The notes beneath the pieces were generated by a model that searched no databases, was not told the DNA's origin, and saw only the letters and a list, made by a program, of their open reading frames with translations. From Saccharothrix saharensis (lineage in GTDB: Bacteria; Actinomycetota; Actinomycetes; Mycobacteriales; Pseudonocardiaceae), in contig NZ_VFPP01000001.1 in the NCBI RefSeq assembly GCF_006716745.1, forward strand, positions 3,658,001 to 3,722,000: a DNA stretch of 64,000 nucleotides, given 5' to 3'. Position numbers and translations under genes: made by a program. Shown piece after piece: positions 26,057-34,644 of this stretch. Numbering within the stretch: the stretch's first letter is position 1; every line of letters starts with the position of its first letter.

Positions 26057-27343
26057 TCAGCCGCCAACCGTGAAGCCGTTGGCCTTCATGTCGTCCACGG
26101 TCGCGCCCTGCATCTCCGCCAGCGCGGGCACGAGGTCCGCGCCGGCGCTGATCGCCTCACCCATCGCGTTCTTGTACGCGGTGTAGGTGACGTTCACGTT
26201 CGGCCCCCACGTGAAGCCGGACGAGGTGGCGGCGATCGCCGCGGCCCGGGTGTAGAAGTCCGGTTGGTTGGGGAAGAACGCGGGCGGCTGGGACTGCGCC
26301 TGCTGCGCGGACGTGGCCGCCGGGTAGATGCCGCTCTCCTTCACCAGCAACTCGACGGCCTCCGGGTCGGTGTTGAGCCACAGCGCGAACTCGGTCGCGG
26401 CCTTCTGCTTCTTCGAGCCCGCGGTCACGGCCGTGGTGGAGCCGCCCCAGTTGCCGGTGCGCGGGTTGGCGGCGTCCCACTGCGGCATCGGCGCCATCGC
26501 CCACTTGCCCGCCGTGCTCTCCGCGTTGCCCTTGAGCACGCCCGGTGCCCACACCGCGCTCAGCCAGCCGATCTGCGTGCCGTCGTTGAGCGCCTTGTTC
26601 CACTCGGGCGTGTACATCGGGGACTTGTCGACCGCGCCCTCGGCGACCAGGCCGCTCCAGTACTGCGCGACCTTCCTGGTCGCGGCGTCGTCCACCGAGA
26701 CCTTCCACGCGTCGCCGTCGACCGACCACCACGAGGCGCCGGCCTGCTGCACGAGCCCCGCGAACCAGCCCGGGTCGTTGGAGGAGAACGTGCCGAGGAA
26801 CTTGTCCGGTGCCTCGGCCCGCAGGTCACGGGCGGTCTGCGCGTACTCGTCCCAGGTGGTCGGCACCTCCAGGCCGTACTGCTCGAACAGGTCGGCGCGG
26901 TAGTAGAACATCATCGGCCCGGAGTCCTGGGGCACGGCGTAGACGCCGCTGCCGCCCAGCGTGACCTGGTCCCAGATGCCCGGCGCGAACTCGTCCTCGG
27001 CGGCCGCGGCGCCCTCGGAGATGTCGGCCAGCACGTCGTTGCTGACCAGGGTCGGCAGCGCCTGGAACTCCACCTGCGCGAGGTCCGGCGGGTTGCCGCC
27101 CTTGGCGCTGGTCAGGAGCTTGGTCACCAGGTCGTCGCCCTGCGCCTGCTTGCTCACCACGACCTGGGCGTCCGGGTGGCCCGCGTTCCACTTGTCGACG
27201 ACCTTGTCGATGTTGGGCGCCCACGCCCAGAAGGACAGTTCGACCGGGCCGTCGGCGGCCTGCTCGGCGCCTGTGCCGCAGCCGGCGAGCAGGGCGAGGC
27301 CGAGACCGAGTGCCGCGGCCTTCTTCGCGATGTCGAGTCGCAT
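26057..27343 (-). CDS. Sugar-binding lipoprotein of the ABC importer
   Basis: 428 residues. A lipoprotein signal ends in LALLAGCGTG, with Cys22 as the lipidation site. The mature part is a family 1 solute-binding protein: ELSFWAWAPNIDKVVDKWN, then DLAQVEFQALPTLV, PTTWDEY and WGGSTTAVTAGSKKQKAATE. It captures an oligosaccharide for the two permeases; the divergent beta-galactosidase suggests a beta-galactoside. I chose ATG 27343, which puts the signal directly at the start; upstream in-frame codons would enter the operator region. Confidence 0.93.
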   Translation of the reverse strand: MRLDIAKKAAALGLGLALLAGCGTGAEQAADGPVELSFWAWAPNIDKVVDKWNAGHPDAQVVVSKQAQGDDLVTKLLTSAKGGNPPDLAQVEFQALPTLVSNDVLADISEGAAAAEDEFAPGIWDQVTLGGSGVYAVPQDSGPMMFYYRADLFEQYGLEVPTTWDEYAQTARDLRAEAPDKFLGTFSSNDPGWFAGLVQQAGASWWSVDGDAWKVSVDDAATRKVAQYWSGLVAEGAVDKSPMYTPEWNKALNDGTQIGWLSAVWAPGVLKGNAESTAGKWAMAPMPQWDAANPRTGNWGGSTTAVTAGSKKQKAATEFALWLNTDPEAVELLVKESGIYPAATSAQQAQSQPPAFFPNQPDFYTRAAAIAATSSGFTWGPNVNVTYTAYKNAMGEAISAGADLVPALAEMQGATVDDMKANGFTVGG

Positions 27344-27392
27344 GAGGTCTCCGGGGGTCCGCGTCGCTGACGCCACTGCCAGCGAGAACCGC

Positions 27393-27408
27393 GCTGTGAA
27401 CGTGCACA
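27393..27408. promoter_or_regulatory. LacI-type operator O1 (importer side)
   Basis: CTGTGAACGTGCACAG, a near-perfect palindrome around the central ACGT (one mismatched pair). It overlaps the proposed -10 (TACTGT, minus strand, 27410-27405) of the importer operon. The same sequence, reverse-complemented with one change at an end, occurs at 27481-27496. Confidence 0.82.
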
Positions 27409-27471
27409 GTAGTTGGCCGGACAGCTCGCCTGTCAACTACTTGACACCCCGTCTTATCTGCACCGTAATCT
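27405..27471. promoter_or_regulatory. Back-to-back divergent promoters
   Basis: Two TTGACA -35 hexamers lie four bases apart, one on each strand: 27436-27431 (minus) and 27441-27446 (plus). A TA-rich hexamer follows each at about 19 bp: TACTGT (27410-27405, minus) and TAATCT (27466-27471, plus). The minus promoter would serve the ABC importer and LacI, the plus promoter the GH42 gene. Spacing of 19 bp is longer than ideal, which would fit weak regulated promoters. Confidence 0.6.
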
Positions 27472-27480
27472 GCGATGAGA

Positions 27481-27496
27481 CCGTGCACGTTCACAG
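27481..27496. promoter_or_regulatory. LacI-type operator O2 (beta-galactosidase side)
   Basis: CCGTGCACGTTCACAG, the inverted copy of O1. It lies just downstream of the plus-strand -10 and 14 bp before the GH42 start codon, so a bound repressor would block initiation. The centre-to-centre distance to O1 is 88 bp, about 8.4 helical turns. Confidence 0.8.
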
Positions 27497-27510
27497 CCGC
27501 TGGAGTGTTC

Positions 27511-29568
27511 ATGACGTTTGTGGTGCCTCGCCCGGCCGACGGGCAAGCCGTGGGGGACCCGTTCGCGCCGCGCATGCCGGCCGGCGTGGACGGGCTCGTC
27601 TACGGCGGGGACTACAACCCCGAGCAGTGGCCCGAGGAGGTGTGGGTCGAGGACGTGGCGCTGATGCGGCAGGCCGGGGTGAACCTGGTCAGCGTCGCCA
27701 TCCACGCCTGGGCGCTGCTGGAGCCGCGGCCCGGCGAGTTCGACTTCGGCTGGCTTGACCGGCTGCTGGACCTGCTGCACGGCGCGGGCATCGCGGTCAA
27801 CCTGGCCACGCCGACCGTCGTGCCGCCCGCGTGGCTCTACCGCGCGCACCCGGGCATCCGGCCGGTCACCCGGGACGGCACGGAACTGGAACGCGGGTCG
27901 CGGGCGACGTTCTGCCCCAGCTCACCCGCCTACCGGCAGGCCGCCGCGACGATCACCCGGCAGCTCGGCGCGCGGTACGGCGCGCACCCGGCGGTGGCGC
28001 TGTGGCACGTGCACAACGAGTACGGCGCGCCGCTCGGCGCGTGCTACTGCCCCGAGTCGGCCACCGCGTTCCGGCGCTGGCTGCGCGACCGGCACGGTTC
28101 GCTCGACGCGCTCAACGAGGCCTGGGGCACGAGCTTCTGGGGCCAGCGCTACGGCGAGTGGGCCGAGGTCGAGCCGCCGCGGGTGTCCGGCACGACCGGC
28201 AACCCGGCGCACGAGCTGGACTTCGCCCGGTTCTGCTCGGACGAGCTGCTGGCCTGCTACACCGCCGAGCGCGACATCCTGCGCGCGCACTCGGCCCTGC
28301 CGATCACCACGAACTTCATGACCACCAACTGCAAGTCGATCGACTACTGGCGCTGGGGCCGCGAGGTCGACGTGGTGGCCAACGACCACTACCTGACCGC
28401 CGAGGCCGACCGGAACCACATCGACCTGGCCCTGTCGGCGGACCTGACCCGCGCGGTGGCGGGCGGGCGGCCGTGGATGCTGATGGAGCACTCCACCGGC
28501 GCGGTGAACTGGCAGCCGCGCAACCTGGCCAAGCGGCCCGGCGAGATGCGCCGCAACAGCCTGGCCCACGTGGCGCGCGGCGCGGACGCGGTGATGTTCT
28601 TCCAGTGGCGGGCTTCCCGCTTCGGCGCGGAGAAGTTCCACTCCGCGATGCTGCCCCACTCGGGCACGCGCAGCCGGACGTGGCCGGAGGTCGTGCGGCT
28701 GGGCGGTGAGCTCGGCGCGCTGCACGAGGTGCGCGGCAGCGTGGTGCGGGCGGACGTCGCCGTGCTGTGGGACTGGGAGTCGTGGTGGGCGCTGGAGCTG
28801 GACTGGCGGCCGTCGGTCGACCTGTCCTACCGGGAGCGCGTCGGCGCGTTCTACGAACGGCTCTGGGACGCTCACCTGACCGTGGACTTCGTCGCGCCGG
28901 AAGCCGACCTGGGCGGCTACCGGCTCGTCGTCGTGCCGTCGCTGTACCTGGCGTCGACGGCGGCGGCCCGCGTGCTGCACGACTACGTGGCCGGTGGCGG
29001 CGCGCTCGTCGTCTCGTACTTCTCCGGCATCGTGGACGCCAACGACGCCGTGCACCCCGGCGGGCACCCCGGCGCGTTGCGCGACGTGCTCGGGCTGGAG
29101 GTGGAGGAGTTCCTGCCGCTGCGCGCCGGCGAGGAGGTCGCGCTCGACGGCGGGCTGCGCGGTGACGTGTGGGCCGAGCACATCCGCCTGACCGGCGCGG
29201 AGGCCGTGCGCTCCTACGTGGACGGCCCGGCGGCGGGCGGTCCGGCCGTGACGCGGCACCGGCTCGGGGCGGGCACCGCCTGGTACGTCTCGACCCGGCT
29301 GCGCGGCGCGGCGCTCGACCGGGTGCTGCGCGAGGTCTTCCCGGCCGCGGGCGTTCGGGTGCGTGACGACCTGCCGCGCGACGTGGAGGTGGTGCGCCGG
29401 CGCGGCGCCGGCGCCGACTACCTGTTCGTGCTCAACCACACCGACGCCGAGGTGGGCCTGGCCGCGTCCGGCACCGAGCTGCTCACCGGGCAGCGGTGCG
29501 CGTCGGAGCTGCGCGTGCCGGCGGGCGGCGTGGCCGTACTCAGGTCCCTCGACGAGAAGGACGGGTGA
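27511..29568 (+). CDS. GH42 beta-galactosidase
   Basis: 685 residues, cytoplasmic (no signal peptide). The GH42 barrel starts YGGDYNPEQWP and has the acid/base Glu170 in HVHNEYGAP, a Cys cluster (CYCPES) that binds zinc in this family, and nucleophile Glu326 in WMLMEHSTGAVNW. The trimerisation and C-terminal beta domains follow (VVVPSLYLAS, VVSYFSGIVD). It cleaves terminal beta-galactosides brought in by the divergent importer. ATG 27511 is chosen for the GGAG 7 nt upstream; the frame opens earlier at 27475, but this would lie in operator O2. Confidence 0.95.
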   Translation: MTFVVPRPADGQAVGDPFAPRMPAGVDGLVYGGDYNPEQWPEEVWVEDVALMRQAGVNLVSVAIHAWALLEPRPGEFDFGWLDRLLDLLHGAGIAVNLATPTVVPPAWLYRAHPGIRPVTRDGTELERGSRATFCPSSPAYRQAAATITRQLGARYGAHPAVALWHVHNEYGAPLGACYCPESATAFRRWLRDRHGSLDALNEAWGTSFWGQRYGEWAEVEPPRVSGTTGNPAHELDFARFCSDELLACYTAERDILRAHSALPITTNFMTTNCKSIDYWRWGREVDVVANDHYLTAEADRNHIDLALSADLTRAVAGGRPWMLMEHSTGAVNWQPRNLAKRPGEMRRNSLAHVARGADAVMFFQWRASRFGAEKFHSAMLPHSGTRSRTWPEVVRLGGELGALHEVRGSVVRADVAVLWDWESWWALELDWRPSVDLSYRERVGAFYERLWDAHLTVDFVAPEADLGGYRLVVVPSLYLASTAAARVLHDYVAGGGALVVSYFSGIVDANDAVHPGGHPGALRDVLGLEVEEFLPLRAGEEVALDGGLRGDVWAEHIRLTGAEAVRSYVDGPAAGGPAVTRHRLGAGTAWYVSTRLRGAALDRVLREVFPAAGVRVRDDLPRDVEVVRRRGAGADYLFVLNHTDAEVGLAASGTELLTGQRCASELRVPAGGVAVLRSLDEKDG

Positions 29569-29646
29569 CGGAGGAGCTGCTCGTCAGCCTCCCGGACGGC
29601 CCGTTCACCCCGGGTCCGGGTCCGGTCCAACGGCGGGCAGGTCCGG

Positions 29647-30333
29647 TCACAGGTGGCGACCAGCCAGCCACCGCCGCCAGGTGGTCCGCTTCACCTTCAC
29701 CTCCGGGTGCGCGGCGACGTGCAGCAGGAACTCCGCCCGCAGCCGGACCACCGGGTCGTCGTCGCCCAGCAGGCCGCGCATCCGCTCGTGGAACCGGTCG
29801 TCGGCGACGTGCCGGACCAGCCCCGCGTACATCCAGTCCTTGCAGCGGTAGCGGCGGCGGACCACGTCGGTGATCAGGTCCGGCACCTGCGGCCGGATGC
29901 CCGACGGGACGCCGTCGGCGGCCAGCGCGCGCAGCAACGACTCCTTGCGCCCCCACGGTGACCACAGGTTGTTGGCGTCGGCGCGCCAGTCGTCCGGACA
30001 ACGCCCCTCCCACACCAGGTAGAGCAGCACGAACGGCGCGTGGCGCTCGCGGACCTCGTCGTCCTCGTCCCACAGCGAAGCGGTGAGGCCGAAGATCGTC
30101 TGGCCCCGGTGGTAGCGGAACGCGGCCTGGGCCTGGTCCATCTCGGCGGCCAGGTGCGGCTGGTCCGGCGCCGGCGACCCGGCTCGCGCCCACACGTCGT
30201 TCGACCAGTGCAACGCCTGCCGCGCGTGCTCGACCGACTCCCGGTGCCGGGCCAGGGCGCGGCGGCGGACGTCCTCGTCGCGCGACGCCAGACCCCACAC
30301 CCATGCGGGGTCTCCCACGAACTCGGTCGCCAC
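29647..30333 (-). CDS. Helical-repeat protein of unknown function
   Basis: 228 residues from GTG 30333. The protein is rich in Trp, Arg and His, with an N-terminal motif FVGDPAWVWGLASRDEDVRR and a C-terminal pair of HEAT-like helices (DDPVVRLRAEFLLHVAAHPE). No signal peptide or membrane segment. Upstream extension would cross the PadR promoter, so I prefer 30333. I do not recognise the family; a helical protein-interaction role is only a guess. Convergent with the GH42 gene and divergent from padR. Confidence 0.65.
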   Translation of the reverse strand: MATEFVGDPAWVWGLASRDEDVRRRALARHRESVEHARQALHWSNDVWARAGSPAPDQPHLAAEMDQAQAAFRYHRGQTIFGLTASLWDEDDEVRERHAPFVLLYLVWEGRCPDDWRADANNLWSPWGRKESLLRALAADGVPSGIRPQVPDLITDVVRRRYRCKDWMYAGLVRHVADDRFHERMRGLLGDDDPVVRLRAEFLLHVAAHPEVKVKRTTWRRWLAGRHL

Positions 30334-30365
30334 GGGAGTGATCCTCGCACTACCCCTCCGTACAC

Positions 30366-30388
30366 GGTACTCCGCTTTCCGTAGTACC
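30366..30388. promoter_or_regulatory. Possible PadR operator
   Basis: GGTACT (30366-30371) and AGTACC (30383-30388) form an inverted repeat with 11 bp between, in the 85-bp divergent gap about 30 bp before padR. PadR proteins often bind such dyads at their own promoter. No other evidence. Confidence 0.45.
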
Positions 30389-30418
30389 ATCGTTCGCACA
30401 CCACCGGGGGAGATGCGC

Positions 30419-30742
30419 ATGGACACCAGCCAGCTGCTCAAGGGGGTGCTGGACCTCGCCGTCCTCGCGGTGCTGCGCAAGGAGGACGGGTACGGCTACG
30501 ACGTGCTGCGCAGACTGCGCCAAGGCGGTCTGGACGGCGTCGGCGACGCGTCGGTCTACGGCACCCTGCGCCGGCTCTACAACGCCGGCCTGCTCACGTC
30601 CTACGTCGTGCCCAGCGAAGAGGGCCCGCACCGCAAGTACTACAGCCTCAACGAGCCGGGCCGGGAACGCCTGCTCGAATCCGGCCAGACCTGGAAGTCG
30701 TTCGCGCGGGCGTTGGACGACCTGTTGGGGGAGGGTGCATGA
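30419..30742 (+). CDS. PadR-family transcriptional regulator
   Basis: 107 residues, the short PadR form. Winged-helix signatures: LLKGVLDLAVLAVLRKEDGY, YGYDVLRRL, ASVYGTLRRLYNAGLL (recognition helix region) and RKYYSLNEPGRERL. The ATG at 30419 has GGGGGAG 6 nt upstream; another ATG at 30413 lies within that site. It overlaps the next gene by 4 nt (ATGA). PadR followed by a HAAS/DUF1700 membrane protein is a recurring pair in Gram-positive bacteria, the repressor controlling its membrane partner. Confidence 0.93.
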   Translation: MDTSQLLKGVLDLAVLAVLRKEDGYGYDVLRRLRQGGLDGVGDASVYGTLRRLYNAGLLTSYVVPSEEGPHRKYYSLNEPGRERLLESGQTWKSFARALDDLLGEGA

Positions 30743-31878
30743 ACACGCAGACGAACACCGAGGTCCAGCACTACCTGGACGGCATGCGCGAGGCGCTGTC
30801 CGACCTGCCCGCCGCCGAGGTCGCCGAGATCATGGACGACGCGGGCGCGCACGTCGCCGAGGTCGCCGAGGAGATGGGCGACGAGTTCTCCCTGGCCGCG
30901 CTGGTCGACCGGCTCGGCACACCCCGTGCGTACGCCGAGGAGCTGCGCGTCGCGGCGGGCTACCCGCTGCCCTCCTCCCCCGCGGCCGACGGCGGCGGGC
31001 AGTCGGTGCTGGTGGCCAGGTTCGCGTTCTGGAGCCTCGTCGCCGCCACCGTGATGGCGTTCGGCTTCGCCACCACCCGCGGCGACATCATCGAGGCGAC
31101 CGTGCTGGTCGGCCTCTGCGGCGCGGCGGCGGCGCTGCTGGTGTTCCGGCAGGCCGGCCTGCTCGCCGAGGTCGCGAAGCTGCCGGAGACCGCCGCCGTC
31201 CGGGACTTCCTGGCCCGGGCCGCGAAGACGGACCTGCGCAAGGCGTTCGCGCCGCTGCGCGCCCTCCAGCCGGCGTGGTGGGTCGTCCGCGCGCTGGTCA
31301 TCGCGGCCGGCGGCGTGATGGTGTACCGGCCGGAGTTCGGCCTGGTGGTGGCCGTGGCGCTCGCCGCGTTGTCGCTGGTGGCGGGCCCGAAGGCGCGGAC
31401 CGACCGCCGGTGGCTGTGGATCAGCCTGCCCGCGACCGGGTTCGCCCTGGGCCTCCTGCTGGTCATCCTCGGCTCGCTGGCCACGCGCCTGGACGACTAC
31501 CCGGTCGGCAACGCGCCGGTCTCGTACAACCCGACGCCCGCGATGCCCGACAACGTCTACGTGTTCGACAAGGACGGCAAGCCGCTCACCGACGTCCACC
31601 TCTACGACGAGGACGGCAGGCCGCTCAACGCCACGTGGTACGGCTGCGAGGGCGACAGCCGCCGGGACAACCGCTTCCCCCGCCCGCGGGTGGTCCACGA
31701 CGAGCGGGGCTGCCACGAGGAGCCGGGCGTCCCGTTCACCGTCGTGATGCCGACCATGCCCACGACCACCACGCCCACGCCGTCGACGGTCACCCAGTCC
31801 CCCGTGCCCACCACGACCGGGTCCGCCACAGCGGAGTCCACCACGGCGGCACCGACGACGGTGACGACCACCGGCTGA
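30739..31878 (+). CDS. HAAS/DUF1700-domain membrane protein
   Basis: 379 residues. The N-terminal HAAS signature is VQHYLDGMREALSDLPAAEV and LVDRLGTPRAYAEELRVAAG, followed by about six hydrophobic helices (90-250) and an unusual C-terminal extracytoplasmic tail. The tail has VYVFDKDGKPLTDVHLYDED, a CEGDSRRDN...GCHEE pair of cysteines, and a Thr/Pro-rich end of about 45 residues (TTTPTPSTV type). The Thr/Pro stalk could cross the peptidoglycan or be glycosylated; that is inferred. Coupled to padR. Confidence 0.85.
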   Translation: MNTQTNTEVQHYLDGMREALSDLPAAEVAEIMDDAGAHVAEVAEEMGDEFSLAALVDRLGTPRAYAEELRVAAGYPLPSSPAADGGGQSVLVARFAFWSLVAATVMAFGFATTRGDIIEATVLVGLCGAAAALLVFRQAGLLAEVAKLPETAAVRDFLARAAKTDLRKAFAPLRALQPAWWVVRALVIAAGGVMVYRPEFGLVVAVALAALSLVAGPKARTDRRWLWISLPATGFALGLLLVILGSLATRLDDYPVGNAPVSYNPTPAMPDNVYVFDKDGKPLTDVHLYDEDGRPLNATWYGCEGDSRRDNRFPRPRVVHDERGCHEEPGVPFTVVMPTMPTTTTPTPSTVTQSPVPTTTGSATAESTTAAPTTVTTTG

Positions 31879-31885
31879 CCCGGCG

Positions 31886-32737
31886 TCAGCCCCGGGCCGG
31901 CGGGGCGGTCGAGTCGCGGACGACGAGTTCCGTGGCCAGCTCGACCCGGTCGGTCACCGGCGGGCGGCCGGCGATCAGGTCGGCCAGCATCCAGCCCGCC
32001 TGCCGGCCCATCGCGGCGAGCGGCTGGCGGACCGTGGTGAGCGCGGGCGCGGCGCGGCGGGCGGCGGGCAGGTCGTCGAAGCCGACGACGCTGAGGTCGC
32101 CCGGCACGGACAGGCCCGCCGACCGCGCCGCCTCCACCACGCCCAGCGCCTGCTCGTCGTTGGCCGCGAACACCGCCGTGGGCCGGTCGGGCCTGCGCAG
32201 CAGCGCGTCGGCCTCCCGGCGACCACCCTCGCGGGTGAAGTCGGCGTGCCGGACCAGGTCCGCGTCGAACGCGATGCCCGCGCGGTCGAGGGCGACCCGG
32301 TAGCCCTCCACGCGGGCACGGCTGCACCGCACGTCACGCGGACCGCCCACGACGGCGATCCGCCGGTGCCCGAGCGCCAGCAGGTGCTTCACCGCCGTGA
32401 CGCCGCCCGCCCGGTCGGACGCGGCGACGCCGACCAGGTCCGGCGCGGCCACGTCCACCGGGTCGATGTGCACCAGCGGCACGCCGGCGCGGGCGAACAC
32501 CCGTTCCTCGGCCACGCTGATCGGGCACGTCACCAGCAGCACCCCGGCGCGCCGGGCCCGGACCACGTCGGCGGCCCACGACGCGCCGCGGCCGACCGCC
32601 GAGGACAGCACCACGTCCAGCCCCGAGTCGACCACGCCCCGCATGACCTCCATGGCCCAGGCGCTGTTCAGGGCGGGGAAGACCAGCTCGACCAGCGGCA
32701 CGGGAGGGTGCGGCCGGTCGACCCGCGACCTGCTCAC
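31886..32737 (-). CDS. LacI-like effector-domain protein lacking the DNA-binding domain
   Basis: 283 residues from GTG 32737. The LacI/GalR ligand-binding domain is complete: VPLVELVFPALNSAWAMEVM, GVLLVTCP, LALGHRRIAVVGGPRDVRCS, FAANDEQALGVVEAARSAGL, LSVVGFDDLPAARRAAPALT. The roughly 60-residue helix-turn-helix and hinge that precede this in normal regulators are absent; upstream in-frame sequence to 32878 has no such motif, nor do the other two minus frames. Either a 5'-truncated gene or a natural ligand-binding remnant. Nearest gene on the plus side is the YciI-like gene. Confidence 0.75.
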   Translation of the reverse strand: MSRSRVDRPHPPVPLVELVFPALNSAWAMEVMRGVVDSGLDVVLSSAVGRGASWAADVVRARRAGVLLVTCPISVAEERVFARAGVPLVHIDPVDVAAPDLVGVAASDRAGGVTAVKHLLALGHRRIAVVGGPRDVRCSRARVEGYRVALDRAGIAFDADLVRHADFTREGGRREADALLRRPDRPTAVFAANDEQALGVVEAARSAGLSVPGDLSVVGFDDLPAARRAAPALTTVRQPLAAMGRQAGWMLADLIAGRPPVTDRVELATELVVRDSTAPPARG

Positions 32738-32775
32738 GCGGCACGTGCGCTCCAGAATCTTCAACCCGCTCACGG

Positions 32776-32794
32776 TTTCCGACACTATCGGAAA
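32776..32794. promoter_or_regulatory. TTTCCGA-N5-TCGGAAA dyad
   Basis: A perfect 7-bp inverted repeat with 5-bp spacer, 39 bp upstream of the HTH-less LacI-like gene. The form is that of a LacI-family operator, although the adjacent protein cannot bind DNA. Confidence 0.5.
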
Positions 32795-32893
32795 ACTGGC
32801 GAAACACAACGAGCCGCTGAACTGCAACGATTCACCCGTCAGCACCGATCCACGTCGCCCGAACTCCTGAAGCCACACGGTGGTTTCGCAAGT

Positions 32894-32903
32894 TTTTCGA
32901 AAA
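32894..32903. promoter_or_regulatory. TTTTCGAAAA palindrome
   Basis: A perfect 10-bp palindrome preceded by TTTCGCAAG, 52 bp before the YciI-like start. AT-rich within a GC-rich genome, so it may be part of a regulatory site for the ECF42 operon. Weak evidence. Confidence 0.3.
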
Positions 32904-32955
32904 CGCTCCAGCCGGCAGAATCCCGCTGTCCGATGCCGGTCCGCAGGAGGCGCGC

Positions 32956-33327
32956 GTGAAGTACCTGATGCTCATCTACGGCAATGAGCAGGTGTGGAAC
33001 AGCGTGGACGCCGAGGAGTTCACCAAGCTGGTCGCCGACGTGGACGCGTTCAACGCGGAGCTGCGGGAGTCCGGCGAGCTGGTCGACTCGCGCGGCCTGG
33101 TGGAACGCCCCCGGGCGGTGCGCGTGGTCGAGGGCGCCCCGGTCGTCACCGACGGGCCGTACCTGGAGGCCAAGGAGTACGTCGGCTCCTACTTCGTGGT
33201 CGACGTGGACAGCGAGGAGCGGGCGCTGGACATCGCGCGCTCGTACCCGGCCCTGCGCTACAGCCGGGGCCTGGGCGGCGGCCTGGAGGTGTGGCCGCTG
33301 ATGGAGCCGGGCGGCGGCGACCTTTGA
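32956..33327 (+). CDS. YciI/DGPF-domain protein (ECF42 partner)
   Basis: 123 residues, single YCII-related domain: MKYLMLIYGNEQVW, then the DGPF-type motif VVTDGPYLEAKEYVGSYFVVDV and RYSRGLGGGLEVWPL. DGPF proteins are the hallmark neighbours of ECF42 sigma factors; their biochemical role is not settled. The GTG at 32956 follows GCAGGAGG. The stop overlaps the sigma-factor start as TTGA, so the two are coupled. Confidence 0.9.
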   Translation: MKYLMLIYGNEQVWNSVDAEEFTKLVADVDAFNAELRESGELVDSRGLVERPRAVRVVEGAPVVTDGPYLEAKEYVGSYFVVDVDSEERALDIARSYPALRYSRGLGGGLEVWPLMEPGGGDL

Positions 33328-34574
33328 CCGTCGAACACCTCCTGCGGACCCTGACGCCGCAGGTGCTCGGCACCCTGGTGCGCCGGCACGGCGACTTCGC
33401 CCGGTGCGAGGACGCCGTGCAGGAGGCGTTGATCGACGCCGCCGACGCGTGGTCGCGCAACGGCGTCCCCGAACACCCGCTGGGCTGGCTCACCACCGTC
33501 GCCGCGCGCCGGTACGTCGACCTGGTGCGGTCCGACGCCGCGCGGGCCCGCCGCGAGCAGGCCGTGCACGACGCCGTGCCGCGCGACGAGCTGCTCGCAC
33601 CGCCGCCGGACGCCGAACCCGCCCGTGACGACCTGCTGGAACTGCTGCTCCTGTGCTGCCACCCCGCGCTCACGCCGCCGGCGCAGATGGCGTTGACGCT
33701 GCGGGCCGTCGCCGGGTTGACCACCGCCGAGATCGCCGCCGCGTTCCTGGTGCCGGACAAGACCATGGGCCAGCGCGTCTCGCGGGCCAAGCAGCGGCTG
33801 CTGGAGGCGGGCGCGCGGTTCGAGCTGCCCTCCTCACCGGCGGACCGCGAACGCGCGCTGACCGTCGTGCTGCACGTGCTGTACCTGCTGTTCAACGAGG
33901 GCTACAGCGCCAGCGCCGGTCCCCGGCTGCGCCGGCCCGACCTGACCGAGCAGGCCGTGCGGCTGACCCGTGAGCTGCACGCCCGGCTGCCCGACCACGG
34001 CGAGACGGCCGGCCTGCTCGCGTTGATGCTGCTCACCGAGGCGCGCGGCGCGGCCCGCACCGGACCGGACGGCACCCTGGTCCCGCTGGCCGAGCAGGAC
34101 CGGTCGCGGTGGGACCGCGCGGCGATCGCCGAGGGCACCGACCTGATCACCCGCACCCTGGCCGGCCACCCCGTCGGCCCGTACCAGGTGCAGGCGGCCA
34201 TCGCGGCCGTGCACAGCGAGGCCGCCACGGCGGCGGACACCGACTGGCCGCAGGTCCTCGCGTTGTACGACGTGCTGCACCGCCTCGCGCCCAGCTCGGT
34301 CGCCGCGCTGAACCGGGCCGTCGCGGTGGCCGAGGTGCACGGGCCGCGGGCCGCCCTGGACGTCCTCGACGAGCTGGAGCGCGGCGTCCTCGCGGGCCAC
34401 CACCGACTGCTCGCCGTGCGCGCCCACGTGCTCGAACGGGCCGGTGACGCGGACGCCGCGGGTGCGGCGTTCCGGCAGGCCGCGCGGCTCGCGGGCAACG
34501 TCGCCGAGCAGCGGTTCCTGCTCCTGCGGGCCGCCCGCTGCGGATCCGTCGAAGATCTTCCCGGGTCGGCGTAG
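33324..34574 (+). CDS. ECF42-type RNA polymerase sigma factor
   Basis: 416 residues, twice the size of plain ECF factors. Region 2 (LVRRHGDFARCEDAVQEALI) and region 4 (PPAQMALTLRAVAGLTTAEI, then PDKTMGQRVSRAKQRL) occupy the first ~165 residues. The rest is the long helical, TPR-like C-terminal extension: FNEGYSASAGP, ALMLLTEARGAAR, QAAIAAVHSEAA, YDVLHRLAPSSVAALNRAVA. ECF42 factors usually lack an anti-sigma factor and depend on this extension. The start is TTG at 33324, overlapping the DGPF stop. Confidence 0.92.
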   Translation: MTVEHLLRTLTPQVLGTLVRRHGDFARCEDAVQEALIDAADAWSRNGVPEHPLGWLTTVAARRYVDLVRSDAARARREQAVHDAVPRDELLAPPPDAEPARDDLLELLLLCCHPALTPPAQMALTLRAVAGLTTAEIAAAFLVPDKTMGQRVSRAKQRLLEAGARFELPSSPADRERALTVVLHVLYLLFNEGYSASAGPRLRRPDLTEQAVRLTRELHARLPDHGETAGLLALMLLTEARGAARTGPDGTLVPLAEQDRSRWDRAAIAEGTDLITRTLAGHPVGPYQVQAAIAAVHSEAATAADTDWPQVLALYDVLHRLAPSSVAALNRAVAVAEVHGPRAALDVLDELERGVLAGHHRLLAVRAHVLERAGDADAAGAAFRQAARLAGNVAEQRFLLLRAARCGSVEDLPGSA

Positions 34575-34644
34575 AAATCGGGTCGCCGGCTCCGATCCCC
34601 TCCCGAGCGACCCCGTCGGGCGTCGCCGGGAGGAAGGAAGAGCG

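Noticed and set aside
31886..32737. Treating this as an ordinary LacI repressor
   Set aside because: The helix-turn-helix and hinge are absent in all frames upstream.
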